Shown here: positions 16,075 to 25,665 of the stretch, piece by piece | Layout of the letters: each line of letters opens with the position of its first letter | Position numbering within the stretch: position 1 is the first letter of the stretch | From: Mycobacterium sp. MYCO198283 | GTDB lineage: Bacteria > Actinomycetota > Actinomycetes > Mycobacteriales > Mycobacteriaceae | Assembly: GCF_021213805.1 (NCBI RefSeq) | Contig: NZ_JAJQJI010000003.1 | Coordinates: 405,422 to 469,421 of the forward strand | Direction of reading: 5' to 3' | Length of the DNA stretch: 64,000 nt | Notes under the pieces: model-generated | What the model saw: the letters and a program-made list of their open reading frames with translations, nothing else | Told to the model about the DNA's origin: nothing | Database searches by the model: none | Position numbers and translations under genes: made by a program

Positions 16075-16833
16075 CTACCCGGGGATCTTGTCGCGGATGC
16101 GGGTCGCGATCGCGGCGGCCTGATCGGTGATGCCGAAGCCGCACGCCGAGACGTCGACGACGACGTTGGCCTTCGACGTCATCGCCCGCCCGCAGCGCCA
16201 CCCTTCGCCGCCCTCGACCGACTTGCTGACGGTGAAGATGCCGCCGCCCTCGCCGACGTCGCCGAAGGTCCACCGTTCGACCACCTCGGGCCGGGTGGCG
16301 GTGAACGGCAAGGTGGCACACTGCCGCCAGCCGTCGACGCTGCGGGCGACGAAGCCGGCCGCCGCCGCGGCGTCGGGGAAGGTGACGACACCCTGGTCGA
16401 CGTTGTGGGTGACCTGCACGCCGGCGGGTTCCTGCAGGGCGACCCCGCGCACGGCGACGAAACCGCTGTCCCGGTAGGCGGCCTCGACCACGTTGTAGGC
16501 GGCGCTGACGCAGGTCGGCGGGTCGTAGCCGACGGTGCTCGGCGGCATCGCGGTGTAGCTCTGCTCGACGGCCAGCTCGGGTGCGTCCAGCAGGTTCCGG
16601 ACGTCGTCGAGCGGCACCAGCAGCCCGTCGAGCGCCGGTTCCTCGACGTTCGGTGCGGCGGCGGTCTGCGGTGGGGGAGCGGGCGCGACGGGCGTGGCGC
16701 CGGTCACCGGCACCAGCGGGGTGGGCCGCGACAGCTCGGTGCCCGCGACCGCCGAGCCCTCGACGGTGGAGACGCACCCGGTCACCGCCACGGCGGCGCA
16801 CACCGCCGCGCCGATGGCCAGCAACCGACCCAC
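16075..16833 (-). CDS. Lipoprotein with PknH-type extracellular sensor domain
   Basis: 252 residues: signal peptide with lipobox VTGC (Cys at about 20), a proline/alanine-rich linker to about residue 62, then a sensor-like domain with paired cysteines (PPTCVSAAYNVVE, GWRQCATLPF, WRCGRAMTSK, DVSACGFGITDQA), the pattern of the PknH_C-like fold. Secreted mycobacterial members are widespread; ligands are unknown. The gene ends 38 bp before the fadD8 start and is divergent from menC. Confidence 0.8.
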   Translation of the reverse strand: MGRLLAIGAAVCAAVAVTGCVSTVEGSAVAGTELSRPTPLVPVTGATPVAPAPPPQTAAAPNVEEPALDGLLVPLDDVRNLLDAPELAVEQSYTAMPPSTVGYDPPTCVSAAYNVVEAAYRDSGFVAVRGVALQEPAGVQVTHNVDQGVVTFPDAAAAAGFVARSVDGWRQCATLPFTATRPEVVERWTFGDVGEGGGIFTVSKSVEGGEGWRCGRAMTSKANVVVDVSACGFGITDQAAAIATRIRDKIPG

Positions 16834-16925
16834 GTCCCCACCTTGCCGTCGTTTTCGTGCAGTTTAGGTGGCGACCACGCGACGTGAGTGATATCCGACG
16901 GGGTCGACGGCCCACACTGGTCGCC

Positions 16926-17909
16926 ATGGATGGCGCACCGCCCACGTTGGCCGACCTGCTCGACGGGCTCCACGTCGTCGCGCTGCCGATGCGGGTGCGG
17001 TTCCGCGGGCTGACCAGCCGCGAGGTGGCCGTGTTCGAGGGCCCCGCCGGCTGGGGCGAGTTCGGCGCGTTTCCCGAGTACCCGCCGCCGGAGGCCGCGG
17101 CGTGGTTGGCGTCGGGCATCGAGGCCGCCTACCGGCCGGCGCCCGCGCCGCTCCGATCGACCATCCCGGTGAACGCCACGGTGCCGGCGGTGCCCGCGGC
17201 GCAGGTCGCTGAGGTGCTGGCGCGCTTCCCGGGGGCGAGCACCGCCAAGGTCAAGGTCGCCGAGGCCGGTCAGTCGCTGGCCGACGACGTGGCCCGGGTG
17301 AACGCGGTCCGCGCCGAGCTGCCGACGGTGCGGGTCGACGCCAACGGCGGGTGGACGGTGGCCGAGGCGCGACGGGCGATCGCCGCGCTGACCGCTGACG
17401 GGCCGCTCGAATACGTCGAGCAGCCCTGCGCGCGTGTCGAGGAGCTGGCCGAGGTGCGCCGGTCCGTCGACGTCCCGATCGCTGCCGACGAGAGCATCCG
17501 CAAGGCCGACGACCCGCTGCGCGTGGTCCGCGCGGGCGCCGCCGACATCGCGGTGCTGAAGGTCGCGCCGCTGGGCGGTGTCTCGGCGCTCCTGGCGATC
17601 GCCGCCGCGATCGACGTGCCGGTGGTGGTGTCCAGCGCGCTCGATTCGGCGATCGGCATGGCCGCCGGGCTCGCCGCGGCGGCCGCCCTGCCGCGGCTCG
17701 ACCACGCCTGCGGCCTCGGTACCGGCGGGCTGTTCGTCGACGACGTTGCGCCGCAACGGCTTCCGGTCAACGGCGAGCTCGCCGTCGGGCCCGTCGTCCC
17801 CGATCCGGCGCGGCTCGCCGCGCTGGCCGTTCCGCCGCATCGTCGGCAGTGGTGGATCGAACGCGTCACCGCCTGCTACGCCCTGCTGTATTCGAACAGT
17901 CCGCCATGA
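16926..17909 (+). CDS. menC: o-Succinylbenzoate synthase
   Basis: Enolase-superfamily dehydratase converting SHCHC to o-succinylbenzoate. 327 residues from ATG at 16926 (MDGAPPTLADLLDG). Visible catalytic elements: KVKV at the end of the second barrel strand (acid/base lysines), DANGGW, EQPCARVEELAEV and ADESI supplying the Mg ligands D/E/D, and VLKVAPLGG with the second catalytic lysine. The actinobacterial form has a reduced capping domain. Starts the block menC-bpoC-menD as in Rv0553-Rv0555. Confidence 0.93.
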   Translation: MDGAPPTLADLLDGLHVVALPMRVRFRGLTSREVAVFEGPAGWGEFGAFPEYPPPEAAAWLASGIEAAYRPAPAPLRSTIPVNATVPAVPAAQVAEVLARFPGASTAKVKVAEAGQSLADDVARVNAVRAELPTVRVDANGGWTVAEARRAIAALTADGPLEYVEQPCARVEELAEVRRSVDVPIAADESIRKADDPLRVVRAGAADIAVLKVAPLGGVSALLAIAAAIDVPVVVSSALDSAIGMAAGLAAAAALPRLDHACGLGTGGLFVDDVAPQRLPVNGELAVGPVVPDPARLAALAVPPHRRQWWIERVTACYALLYSNSPP

Positions 17910-18018
17910 CCGGCGGACGACCCAGCACCGCACACCACTTCCGCCACACCAGCCACTGCGGCGGCTGTGACGCCCGGGACGACAGCGCGCGTCGAAAGCC
18001 CTCGGTACCGTCGTCGGC

Positions 18019-18795
18019 GTGGTGCTGGCCTACGACGACAGCGGCTCCGGGCCGCCGGTGCTGTTCATCTCCGGTCGCGGCGGCACCGGCCGCACCTGGC
18101 ATCTGCACCAGGTGCCGGCGTTCGTCGCCGCCGGCTTCCGGGCCATCACCTTCGACAACCGCGGCGTCGGGGCCACCGAGAACGCCGACGGGTTCACCAC
18201 CGAGCAGATGGTCGCCGACACCGCCGAGCTGATCGAGCGGCTCGGCGCCGGGCCGGTCCGCGTCGTCGGGGTGTCGATGGGCTCGTTCATCGCCCAGGAG
18301 CTCATGCTGGCCCGCCCCGAGCTCGTCACCCATGCGGTGCTCATGGCCACCCGCGGCCGCCACGACCGCACCCGGACGTTCTTCCGCGCCGCGGAGCAGG
18401 AGCTGCACGCGGCGGGCGTGACGCTGCCGCCGGCCTACGACGCGAAGATCCGCCTGCTGGAGAGCTTCTCGCCCCGCACGCTGAACGACGACTCCGCGGT
18501 CCGCGACTGGATCGACATGTTCACGATGTGGCCGACGAAACCGACCCCCGGGCTGCGGCGCCAGTACGACATCGCCCCCGTGGGCAACCGGCTACCCGCC
18601 TACGCCGCGATCCGCGCGAAGGTCCTCGTCATCGGGTTCGCCGACGACGTCGCGCTGCCGGCGTATCTCGGCAAGGAGGTCGCCGACGCCGTCCCCGGCG
18701 CCCGGTACGCCGAGATCGCCGACGCCGGCCACCTCGGCTTCTTGGAGCGGCCGCAGCAGGTGAACGCCGCGGCACTGCAGTTCCTCGCGTCCTGA
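18019..18795 (+). CDS. bpoC: Alpha/beta hydrolase (BpoC-like)
   Basis: 258 residues from a GTG at 18019 ([13 protein letters not shown]). Oxyanion loop [10 protein letters not shown], nucleophile elbow GVSMGS with Ser86, acid in the GFADDVALP region and His in DAGHLGFLE. The family was named as a non-haem bromoperoxidase but members are usually esterases; M. tuberculosis BpoC is Rv0554. Its place between menC and menD has prompted the idea that it supplies MenH (SHCHC synthase) activity; the sequence alone does not settle this. Confidence 0.85.
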   Translation: MVLAYDDSGSGPPVLFISGRGGTGRTWHLHQVPAFVAAGFRAITFDNRGVGATENADGFTTEQMVADTAELIERLGAGPVRVVGVSMGSFIAQELMLARPELVTHAVLMATRGRHDRTRTFFRAAEQELHAAGVTLPPAYDAKIRLLESFSPRTLNDDSAVRDWIDMFTMWPTKPTPGLRRQYDIAPVGNRLPAYAAIRAKVLVIGFADDVALPAYLGKEVADAVPGARYAEIADAGHLGFLERPQQVNAAALQFLAS

Positions 18796-18829
18796 CCAGC
18801 GCTTTCGACGGGTGTGCCACGCTGTAGTC

Positions 18830-20458
18830 ATGACCAATCCCTCGACCGCGCAGGCGCGGGTGGTGGTCGACGAGCTCGTCCGCGGCGGTGTCCGCGACGT
18901 CGTGCTGTGCCCCGGCTCGCGCAACGCCCCGCTGGCGTTCGCGCTGCGGGACGCCGACGCCGCCGGCCGGCTGCGGCTGCACGTGCGGATCGACGAGCGC
19001 GGGGCCGGCTTCCTGGCCATCGGCCTGGCGCTGGCCGGCGGCGCACCGGTGCCGGTGGTGATGACGTCGGGCACCGCGGTCGCCAACCTCGGGCCCGCCG
19101 TCGTCGAGGCCAACTACGCCCGCGTACCGCTGATCGTGCTGTCGGCGAACCGGCCCTACGAGATGCTCGGGACCGGCGCGAACCAGACGATGGAGCAGTT
19201 CGGCTACTTCGGCACCCAGCTGCGGGCCGCCATCAGCCTCGGCATGGCCGCCGACTCCGGCGACAGCTACGCCGAGCAGAACGCGCAGTGGCGCTCGGCC
19301 ACCTGCCGCGTACTGGTGGCCGCGACGGGCGCCCGCACCGCCAACGCCGGACCCGTGCACTTCGACATCCCGATGCGCGAACCGCTGGTGCCCGACGCCG
19401 ACGCCCGCCTCGACGACGTCCCGCCGGGCCGGCCGGGCGGCCGCCCATGGACGGTCACCCCGCCGGTGACGTTCGACCAGCCCCTGGACATCGACGTCAC
19501 GCGCGACACCGTGGTCATCGCGGGCCACGGCGCCGGCGTGCACGAGAACCTCGCGCACCTGCCGACGGTCGCCGAGCCCACCGCCCCGCACGCCGCCAAC
19601 CCGCTGCACCCGCTGGCGCTGCCGCTGCTGCGGCCACAGCAGGTCATCATGGTCGGCCGGCCGACGCTGCACCGGTCGGTGTCGGCGTTGCTCGCCGACT
19701 CGGCGATACCGGTCTACGCGCTCACCACCGGGCCGCGCTGGCCCGACGTGTCCGGCAACTCGCAGGCCACCGGCACCCGCGCGGTGCTCTCCGGCGAACC
19801 GGCCGCCGGCTGGCTGCAGCGCTGCGCGGACGTCAACCGGCGCGCCGAGGCGGCCGTCCGCGAGCAGCTCGCCGGCCATGCGCTCACCACCGGCCTGCAC
19901 GTCGCGGCCGCGGTCACCGACGCGTTGCGGCCCGGCGACCAGCTGGTGCTCGGCGCGTCGAACCCGGTGCGCGACGCCGCGCTCGTCGGTCTGCGCACTA
20001 CGGGCGTCGTGGTCCGATCGAACCGCGGGGTTGCGGGCATCGACGGCACGGTGTCGACGACCATCGGCGCGGCGCTCGCCCATCCGGGCCGCACGGTCGC
20101 GCTGATCGGCGACCTGACGTTCGTCCACGACGCCTCCGGACTGCTGATCGGCCCCACCGAGCCGGCGCCCGACGACCTGACGATCGTGGTGTCCAACGAC
20201 AACGGCGGCGGCATCTTCGAGCTGCTCGAGCAGGGCGACCCGCGGTTCTCCGACGTCTCGTCGCGCATCTTCGGCACCCCGCACGACGTCGACGTCGGTG
20301 CGCTGTGCCGGGCCTACCACGTCGACACCACGCAGGTGGAGCTCGCCGACCTGCCCGCCGCGCTCGGCGAGCCGGCGCGCGGCATGCGGGTGCTGGAGGT
20401 GAAGGCCGACCGTTCGACGCTGCGCCGCCTCCACGCGTCGATCAAGGCGGCGATCTGA
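18830..20458 (+). CDS. menD: SEPHCHC synthase (menaquinone biosynthesis)
   Basis: Thiamine-diphosphate enzyme joining 2-oxoglutarate and isochorismate. 542 residues; ATG at 18830 chosen because it begins the conserved [17 protein letters not shown], against an upstream in-frame start that adds six residues. N-terminal Pyr domain with [11 protein letters not shown] and RIDERGAGF (catalytic Glu), [10 protein letters not shown], central domain, and C-terminal PP domain with [12 protein letters not shown] and [12 protein letters not shown] (Mg-ThDP motif). Corresponds to Rv0555. Confidence 0.95.
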   Translation: MTNPSTAQARVVVDELVRGGVRDVVLCPGSRNAPLAFALRDADAAGRLRLHVRIDERGAGFLAIGLALAGGAPVPVVMTSGTAVANLGPAVVEANYARVPLIVLSANRPYEMLGTGANQTMEQFGYFGTQLRAAISLGMAADSGDSYAEQNAQWRSATCRVLVAATGARTANAGPVHFDIPMREPLVPDADARLDDVPPGRPGGRPWTVTPPVTFDQPLDIDVTRDTVVIAGHGAGVHENLAHLPTVAEPTAPHAANPLHPLALPLLRPQQVIMVGRPTLHRSVSALLADSAIPVYALTTGPRWPDVSGNSQATGTRAVLSGEPAAGWLQRCADVNRRAEAAVREQLAGHALTTGLHVAAAVTDALRPGDQLVLGASNPVRDAALVGLRTTGVVVRSNRGVAGIDGTVSTTIGAALAHPGRTVALIGDLTFVHDASGLLIGPTEPAPDDLTIVVSNDNGGGIFELLEQGDPRFSDVSSRIFGTPHDVDVGALCRAYHVDTTQVELADLPAALGEPARGMRVLEVKADRSTLRRLHASIKAAI

Positions 20459-20931
20459 GAGCGACGCTGCGCGCGCTGGCGTTCGGCCGCGGCCTCGTCC
20501 CGCCGACCACGCTGCGCGGCCGGTTGCTGCGGTACGCGCGCATCACGGTGCTGGTGTTGGCGGTCATCGTGCTGCTGCAGTCGATCCTGCTGGTCGCGGG
20601 CGCGTGGCGGAACGACCGGCAGATCGAGCGGCACATGGGCGTCGCGCAGGCCGAGGTGCTGTCGGCGGGCCCCCGCCGCTCGACCATCGAGTTCGTCACC
20701 CCCGATCGCGTCACCTACCGGCCCGAGCTCGGTGTGCTCTATCCCTCGGAGCTGGCCGACGGTATGCGGATCTACGTCGAATACGACGTGAACAACCCCG
20801 ACCTGGTGCGGGTGCAGCACCGCAACGCCAAGCTGGCGATCATCCCCGCCGGGTCGATCCTGCTGGTCGGCTGGGTCGTCGCGGCCGGGCTGCTGGCCGG
20901 CTTGTCGCTGCTGGAGCGGCGACTCGCCTGA
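20455..20931 (+). CDS. DUF3592 membrane protein (Rv0556-like)
   Basis: About 158 residues with two transmembrane helices ([20 protein letters not shown] near the N-terminus and [20 protein letters not shown] near the end) around an extracytoplasmic DUF3592 beta domain ([20 protein letters not shown] and [11 protein letters not shown]). Order as in Rv0555-Rv0556. The frame is open but has no ATG or GTG before the first helix. I take CTG at 20455, which overlaps the menD TGA by 3 nt like the ATGA/GTGA junctions nearby; TTG at 20524 is the alternative and would start at the first helix. Confidence 0.7.
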   Translation: MRATLRALAFGRGLVPPTTLRGRLLRYARITVLVLAVIVLLQSILLVAGAWRNDRQIERHMGVAQAEVLSAGPRRSTIEFVTPDRVTYRPELGVLYPSELADGMRIYVEYDVNNPDLVRVQHRNAKLAIIPAGSILLVGWVVAAGLLAGLSLLERRLA

Positions 20932-20994
20932 TGTTCGCGTCGTGTCCGCCCGACGGTCACGTCCGCGTTCCCCGCCGCTGCCACGCTCGACCGC

Positions 20995-22167
20995 GTGCGC
21001 GTTGCCATCGTCGCCGAGTCCTTCCTCCCCAACGTCAACGGCGTCACCAACTCGGTGCTGCGGGTGCTCGAGCACCTGCAGCGCACCGGGCACCAGGCGC
21101 TCGTCGTCGCCCCGGACACCCCACGCGGCGAGCCCGCGGCGCCGCGGCGCCATGACGGCGTCGACGTGCACCGGGTGCCGTCGCGGATGTTCCCCGGCGT
21201 GACGTCGCTGCCGCTGGGGGTTCCCGGCCCACGGCTTTCCGGTGTGTTGCGCGATTTCGCGCCCGACGTCGTGCACCTGGCGTCTCCGGCGCTGCTGGGC
21301 TACGGCGGCCTGCTCGCCGCCCGCCGGCTCGGCGTGCCGACGGTCGCGGTGTTCCAGACCGACATCGCGGGCTTCGCGACCAGTTACGGGCTCGCCCCCG
21401 CCGGCCGCGCCGCCTGGGCGTGGCTGCGCCACCTGCACAGCCGCGCCGACCGCACGCTGGCGCCGTCGACCGCCGCGATCGACGCGCTGGCCGCACACCG
21501 GGTGCCGCGGGTCCACCGCTGGGCGCGAGGTGTCGACCTCACCGGGTTCGTGCCGTCGGCCCGCGACGAACGGCTGCGCCTGCAGTGGTCCCCGGCGGGC
21601 AAGCCGATCGTCGGCTTCGTCGGCAGGCTGGCACCCGAGAAGCACGTCGAGCGCCTCGCCCCGCTGGCCGCGCGGGACGACCTGCAGCTGGTGATCGTCG
21701 GTGACGGTGTCGCCCGCCGCGAGCTCGAGCGGACGCTGCCGTCAGCGGTGTTCACCGGCCCGCTCTACGGCCGCGAGCTCGCCGCCGCGTACGCCGGCAT
21801 GGACGTGTTCGTGCACGCCGGCGAACACGAGACCTTCTGCCAGACGGTGCAGGAGGCCATGGCGTCGGGCGTGCCGGTCATCGCGCCCAACGCGGGCGGG
21901 CCGCGCGATCTGGTGACGCCGATGCACACCGGGCTGATGCTCGGCGTCGAAGAGTTCGCCGGTCAGCTCTCCGTCGCGGTCGACCACCTGCTCGCCGAGC
22001 GGGAGCGCTACTCGACGGCGGCCCGGCGCAGCGTGCTCGGCCGCAGCTGGCCGGCCGTCTGCGACGAGCTGCTCGGCCACTATGCGGCCGTCACCGCCAC
22101 GCCCGTCGAGGCCTGGATCAGCCCTGCGCCGGCTCGGCGACGGGCCGCCATTCCTCCCCGGTCTTGA
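20995..22167 (+). CDS. mgtA: GDP-mannose-dependent alpha-mannosyltransferase MgtA
   Basis: GT4-family glycosyltransferase, 390 residues from GTG at 20995 ([17 protein letters not shown]). N-terminal acceptor domain with [16 protein letters not shown]-terminal nucleotide-sugar domain with [13 protein letters not shown] and the EX7E-type [19 protein letters not shown]. Rv0557 orthologues mannosylate glucuronic-acid diacylglycerol for lipomannan-like glycolipids. The last residues ([14 protein letters not shown]) look like a non-conserved extension. Confidence 0.9.
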   Translation: MRVAIVAESFLPNVNGVTNSVLRVLEHLQRTGHQALVVAPDTPRGEPAAPRRHDGVDVHRVPSRMFPGVTSLPLGVPGPRLSGVLRDFAPDVVHLASPALLGYGGLLAARRLGVPTVAVFQTDIAGFATSYGLAPAGRAAWAWLRHLHSRADRTLAPSTAAIDALAAHRVPRVHRWARGVDLTGFVPSARDERLRLQWSPAGKPIVGFVGRLAPEKHVERLAPLAARDDLQLVIVGDGVARRELERTLPSAVFTGPLYGRELAAAYAGMDVFVHAGEHETFCQTVQEAMASGVPVIAPNAGGPRDLVTPMHTGLMLGVEEFAGQLSVAVDHLLAERERYSTAARRSVLGRSWPAVCDELLGHYAAVTATPVEAWISPAPARRRAAIPPRS

Positions 22168-22198
22168 TCCGCTGCTCGTCGTCGGTAGCGTCGTCGGG

Positions 22199-22885
22199 GT
22201 GAGCCGCGCGTCGCTGGACAAGGATCCGCACGAAGTTGCGTCGATGTTCGACGGCGTGGCGCGCCGCTACGACCTCACCAACACCGTGCTGTCGCTGGGG
22301 CAGGACCGCGGCTGGCGGCGGGCCACCCGGTCGGCGCTGCGGCTGCAGCCCGGCGACCGGGTGCTCGACCTGGCGGCGGGCACGGCGGTGTCCACCGAGG
22401 AGCTGGCCCGCTCCGGGGCGTGGTGTGTGGCGGCCGACTTCTCGGTCGGCATGTTGAGCGCGGGCCGGCGGCGCGCCGTGCCGAAGGTGGCCGGCGACGC
22501 CACCCGGCTGCCGTTCGCCGACGAGGTCTTCGACGCGGTCACCATCAGCTTCGGGCTGCGCAATGTCGTCGATCATCCGGCCGGGCTGCGGGAGATGGCG
22601 CGCGTGACGAAACCCGGTGGCCGGCTGGTGGTCTGCGAGTTCTCGACACCGACGAACCCGTGGTTCGGCACCGTGTACAAGGAGTACCTGATGCAGGCGC
22701 TGCCGCGGGTGGCGCGGGCGGTGTCGTCGAACCCGGACGCCTACGTGTATCTGGCGGAGTCGATCCGCGCCTGGCCGGACCAGGCGGCGCTGTCACGGCA
22801 GATCCAGGACGCCGGTTGGGCACAGGTTCGCTGGCGGAACCTCACCGGTGGCATCGTCGCGTTGCACGCAGCCGTCAAACCCTGA
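22199..22885 (+). CDS. menG: Demethylmenaquinone methyltransferase
   Basis: SAM-dependent C-methyltransferase of the UbiE/COQ5 family (the Rv0558 position), last head-group step of menaquinone. 228 residues from GTG at 22199 ([19 protein letters not shown]). [20 protein letters not shown] is the UbiE N-terminal signature; motif I is VLDLAAGTA, post-I ADFSVGML; motif II/III around [10 protein letters not shown] and [14 protein letters not shown] are diagnostic. Upstream in-frame starts would extend into mgtA and are not conserved. Confidence 0.94.
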   Translation: MSRASLDKDPHEVASMFDGVARRYDLTNTVLSLGQDRGWRRATRSALRLQPGDRVLDLAAGTAVSTEELARSGAWCVAADFSVGMLSAGRRRAVPKVAGDATRLPFADEVFDAVTISFGLRNVVDHPAGLREMARVTKPGGRLVVCEFSTPTNPWFGTVYKEYLMQALPRVARAVSSNPDAYVYLAESIRAWPDQAALSRQIQDAGWAQVRWRNLTGGIVALHAAVKP

Positions 22886-22888
22886 ACC

Positions 22889-23116
22889 TCAGCGCCGACC
22901 GTGGCGCACCGGGATGCGCACGGCGGTCGAGGGCGGCGCGTCGGATCGCGTGCGGCGCAGGGCCGCGTACGCCGCCAGCACCTCCTGCAGCCGGTCGTCG
23001 GCGTCCCCGCGGCGGGTGTCGGGATGGTAGTCGCGCAGCTTGCGGCGATAGGCCCGGGTGATCTCGGCGGCGCTGGCGGTCCGCGAGACTCCGAGCACGG
23101 CATAGGGATCGGTCAT
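22889..23116 (-). CDS. Minimal J-domain protein (DnaJ-like)
   Basis: 75 residues from ATG at 23116 (MTDPYAVLGVSRTASAAEI). Nearly the whole protein is one J domain: helix I DPYAVLGV, helix II ITRAYRRKLRDY, the invariant HPD at about 36-38, helix III DRLQEVLAAYAALRR, then a basic tail. No G/F linker, zinc domain or substrate domain, so it could only stimulate an Hsp70 ATPase, perhaps recruited by a partner. It is downstream of the hsp20 gene on the same strand, which suggests a stress link. Confidence 0.85.
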   Translation of the reverse strand: MTDPYAVLGVSRTASAAEITRAYRRKLRDYHPDTRRGDADDRLQEVLAAYAALRRTRSDAPPSTAVRIPVRHGRR

Positions 23117-23471
23117 GAGCAACATCCCGGTCGAGATCCCGGTGGAGAAAGTGCCGGGCGGCCCGCCGCCCGCGGGCAGCGGGCCGCCGCGGCGTCAGCG
23201 ATGACGGGCTGCCGGAGCGACGCCGCAGTAAGCGGCTGAGGTGTGCGCGCTCGTCGCGCAATCACCCGGCGAATTGGCATGCCGGTTCATCGCGTGATCT
23301 GTACCGATAAGGGCACCACCTCCTGACGAATCGCTGTGACAGCGCCACCACCGGTATGGCGGTGGCAGGTCGCGGGCCGGGATCGGCCGTCGGGTGAGGC
23401 GTTTCGCTCGGCCTCCACGTTGCCGGCGCCTCGGTGTGAACTCCGCGACGGTCGACGCCCCGGCCACCGTC
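23117..23471. other. Intergenic region between J-protein and hsp20; strong hairpin, no supported gene
   Basis: 355 bp. A perfect 10-bp inverted repeat (GGCGGCCCGC at 23157-23166, GCGGGCCGCC at 23179-23188) encloses the self-complementary GCCCGCGGGC; it could be a processing or termination structure between the two minus-strand genes but has no U-tract. A ribosome-site-like AGGAGGTGG at 23316-23324 (minus) is not followed by a convincing frame. Confidence 0.5.
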
Positions 23472-23882
23472 TCAGGCGGTGACGGGTGCCGGTTCCTCGA
23501 CGGCACTCGTCACGTCGATGCGACGCGGCTTCGCCCGCGCGGCGACGGGAATGGTGATCCGTAGTACGCCGTCGGTGTAGTCGGCCTGGATGCGGTCGCT
23601 GTCGAGCGTGTCGTCGAGCAGCAGCTGGCGGGTGAAGACCCCGTACGGCCGCTCGGCGGCGGTCAGGTCCCGGTTCGGGCGGGCCGGTCGCTCGGCGCGC
23701 ACCGTGAGTACGTCGCGCTCGACTTCCACGTGCAGCGACTCCGCGGGTACGCCGGGTGCATCGAACTCGACGACGAACCGGTCATCCTCGCGCCAGGCGT
23801 CCATCGGCAGGGTGCCCGGCCGCGCCACGGTGCCGCCGGCTTGCGGCGTCAGCCCGCGGGCGGGATCGATGCGCATCAACAT
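23472..23882 (-). CDS. Small heat-shock protein (Hsp20/alpha-crystallin)
   Basis: 136 residues from ATG at 23882 (MLMRIDPARGLTPQAG), preceded at good spacing by the canonical AGGAGGTGG. Alpha-crystallin domain from about residue 33 (MDAWREDDRFVVEFDAPGV) to GVLRITIPVA, ending with a short acidic tail. ATP-independent holdase chaperone forming oligomers. The RPYGVFTRQLLLDDTLDSDRI segment is the usual dimerisation loop. Divergent from a MerR regulator across an AT-rich promoter. Confidence 0.92.
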   Translation of the reverse strand: MLMRIDPARGLTPQAGGTVARPGTLPMDAWREDDRFVVEFDAPGVPAESLHVEVERDVLTVRAERPARPNRDLTAAERPYGVFTRQLLLDDTLDSDRIQADYTDGVLRITIPVAARAKPRRIDVTSAVEEPAPVTA

Positions 23883-23970
23883 CAGGCCACCTCCTGAACC
23901 GCTCAGAGATAATCTATGTTGTGTGTTGTAGGTTTTATAGCACAGGAGCGAACGACAGGCAAGGGATACG
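23883..23970. promoter_or_regulatory. AT-rich divergent promoter between hsp20 and MerR gene
   Basis: An 88-bp gap with a core (about 23906-23942, ATAATCTATG ... GGTTTTATAG) far richer in A+T than its surroundings. It carries a repeated TTGT motif (TTGTGTGTTGT) and likely -10 elements for both directions (TAGATT toward hsp20, TTATAG toward merR). The HAIR consensus of HspR (CTTGAGT-N7-ACTCAAG) is not present, so the operator is probably specific to the adjacent MerR protein. Confidence 0.5.
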
Positions 23971-24312
23971 GTGGGGGACAACAACTTCGGAGATTCTGGG
24001 CGCGGTGTCTACAGCATCTCCGTCGCCGCGGAGCTGTCGGGTATCGCGGTGCAGACGCTGCGCCTCTACGAGCGGCGCGGCCTGCTGACGCCGTCCCGCA
24101 CCGACGGCGGTACCCGGCGGTACAGCGACGACGATCTGGCCCGGCTACAACGGATCGCGGCGCTGGTCGCCGAAGGGGTCAACCTCGCCGGTGTGCACCG
24201 GATCATCGACCTGCAGGACCGCAACGACGCACTGCTCGCCGCCAACGCCGGATTGGAACGCCATAACGCAGAACTGACCGCGGGACACCGAGAGAAAGGA
24301 CGTCGACCGTGA
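23971..24312 (+). CDS. MerR-family regulator (HspR-like)
   Basis: 113 residues from GTG at 23971. Winged-helix MerR DNA-binding domain starts with YSISVAAELSGIAVQTLRLYERRGLL (about 14-39) and GGTRRYSDDDLARLQRI; a short coiled-coil LQDRNDALLAANAGLERHN follows, with no effector domain or metal-binding cysteines, the HspR architecture. Likely controls the divergent hsp20 gene and itself. Its stop overlaps the next small gene by 4 nt. Confidence 0.88.
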   Translation: MGDNNFGDSGRGVYSISVAAELSGIAVQTLRLYERRGLLTPSRTDGGTRRYSDDDLARLQRIAALVAEGVNLAGVHRIIDLQDRNDALLAANAGLERHNAELTAGHREKGRRP

Positions 24313-24482
24313 ACGCTTTCCCGGACGCCACGCCCGAGGCCGATCTGCTCGACCAGCAGCGGACGGTCGCCCCCGACGACACCGGCCTGGACGCGGAATC
24401 CGTCCGCGGGTTCGAGGCCGGTGAAGGCGACCTCGTCGACCAGGCGACTGTCGTCCCGGCACCCGAGGACTGGCTTGCTTGA
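24309..24482 (+). CDS. Small acidic protein, coupled to MerR gene
   Basis: 57 residues from GTG at 24309, overlapping the merR stop by 4 nt. Sequence is strongly acidic with two related halves: PEADLLDQQRTVAPDDTG near the start and GEGDLVDQATVVPAPEDW at the end, each with DLxDQ followed by a TV/VP segment. No cysteines or membrane segment. I have seen similar short acidic mycobacterial proteins but know no function. A terminator-like hairpin follows directly. Confidence 0.65.
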   Translation: MNAFPDATPEADLLDQQRTVAPDDTGLDAESVRGFEAGEGDLVDQATVVPAPEDWLA

Positions 24483-24490
24483 GACGACGA

Positions 24491-24524
24491 AAACCGGGTG
24501 CCCGCCGTAGCGGACACCCGGTTT
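24491..24524. terminator. Hairpin between convergent genes
   Basis: AAACCGGGTGCCCG pairs with CGGACACCCGGTTT (13 of 14 pairs) around a 6-nt loop. It is followed by TCTCGTT on the plus strand and TTTTCGTC on the minus strand, so it could end both the merR transcript and the antigen 85 transcript. Confidence 0.7.
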
Positions 24525-24537
24525 CTCGTTCGTCGGG

Positions 24538-25653
<1,116 letters not shown>

Positions 25654-25665
25654 TTACACCGGCGG

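Noticed and set aside
23115..23204. 29-codon plus-strand frame starting at the CATG shared with the J-protein start
   Set aside because: Short, proline-rich, lies in a GC hairpin; probably chance.
23316..23324. Strong AGGAGGTGG ribosome site on the minus strand between hsp20 and the J gene
   Set aside because: The nearest start gives only an 8-residue frame (VPLSVQITR-stop); no conserved product recognised.
23883..23970. HspR HAIR operator (CTTGAGT-N7-ACTCAAG)
   Set aside because: Searched by eye in the hsp20/merR gap and not found.
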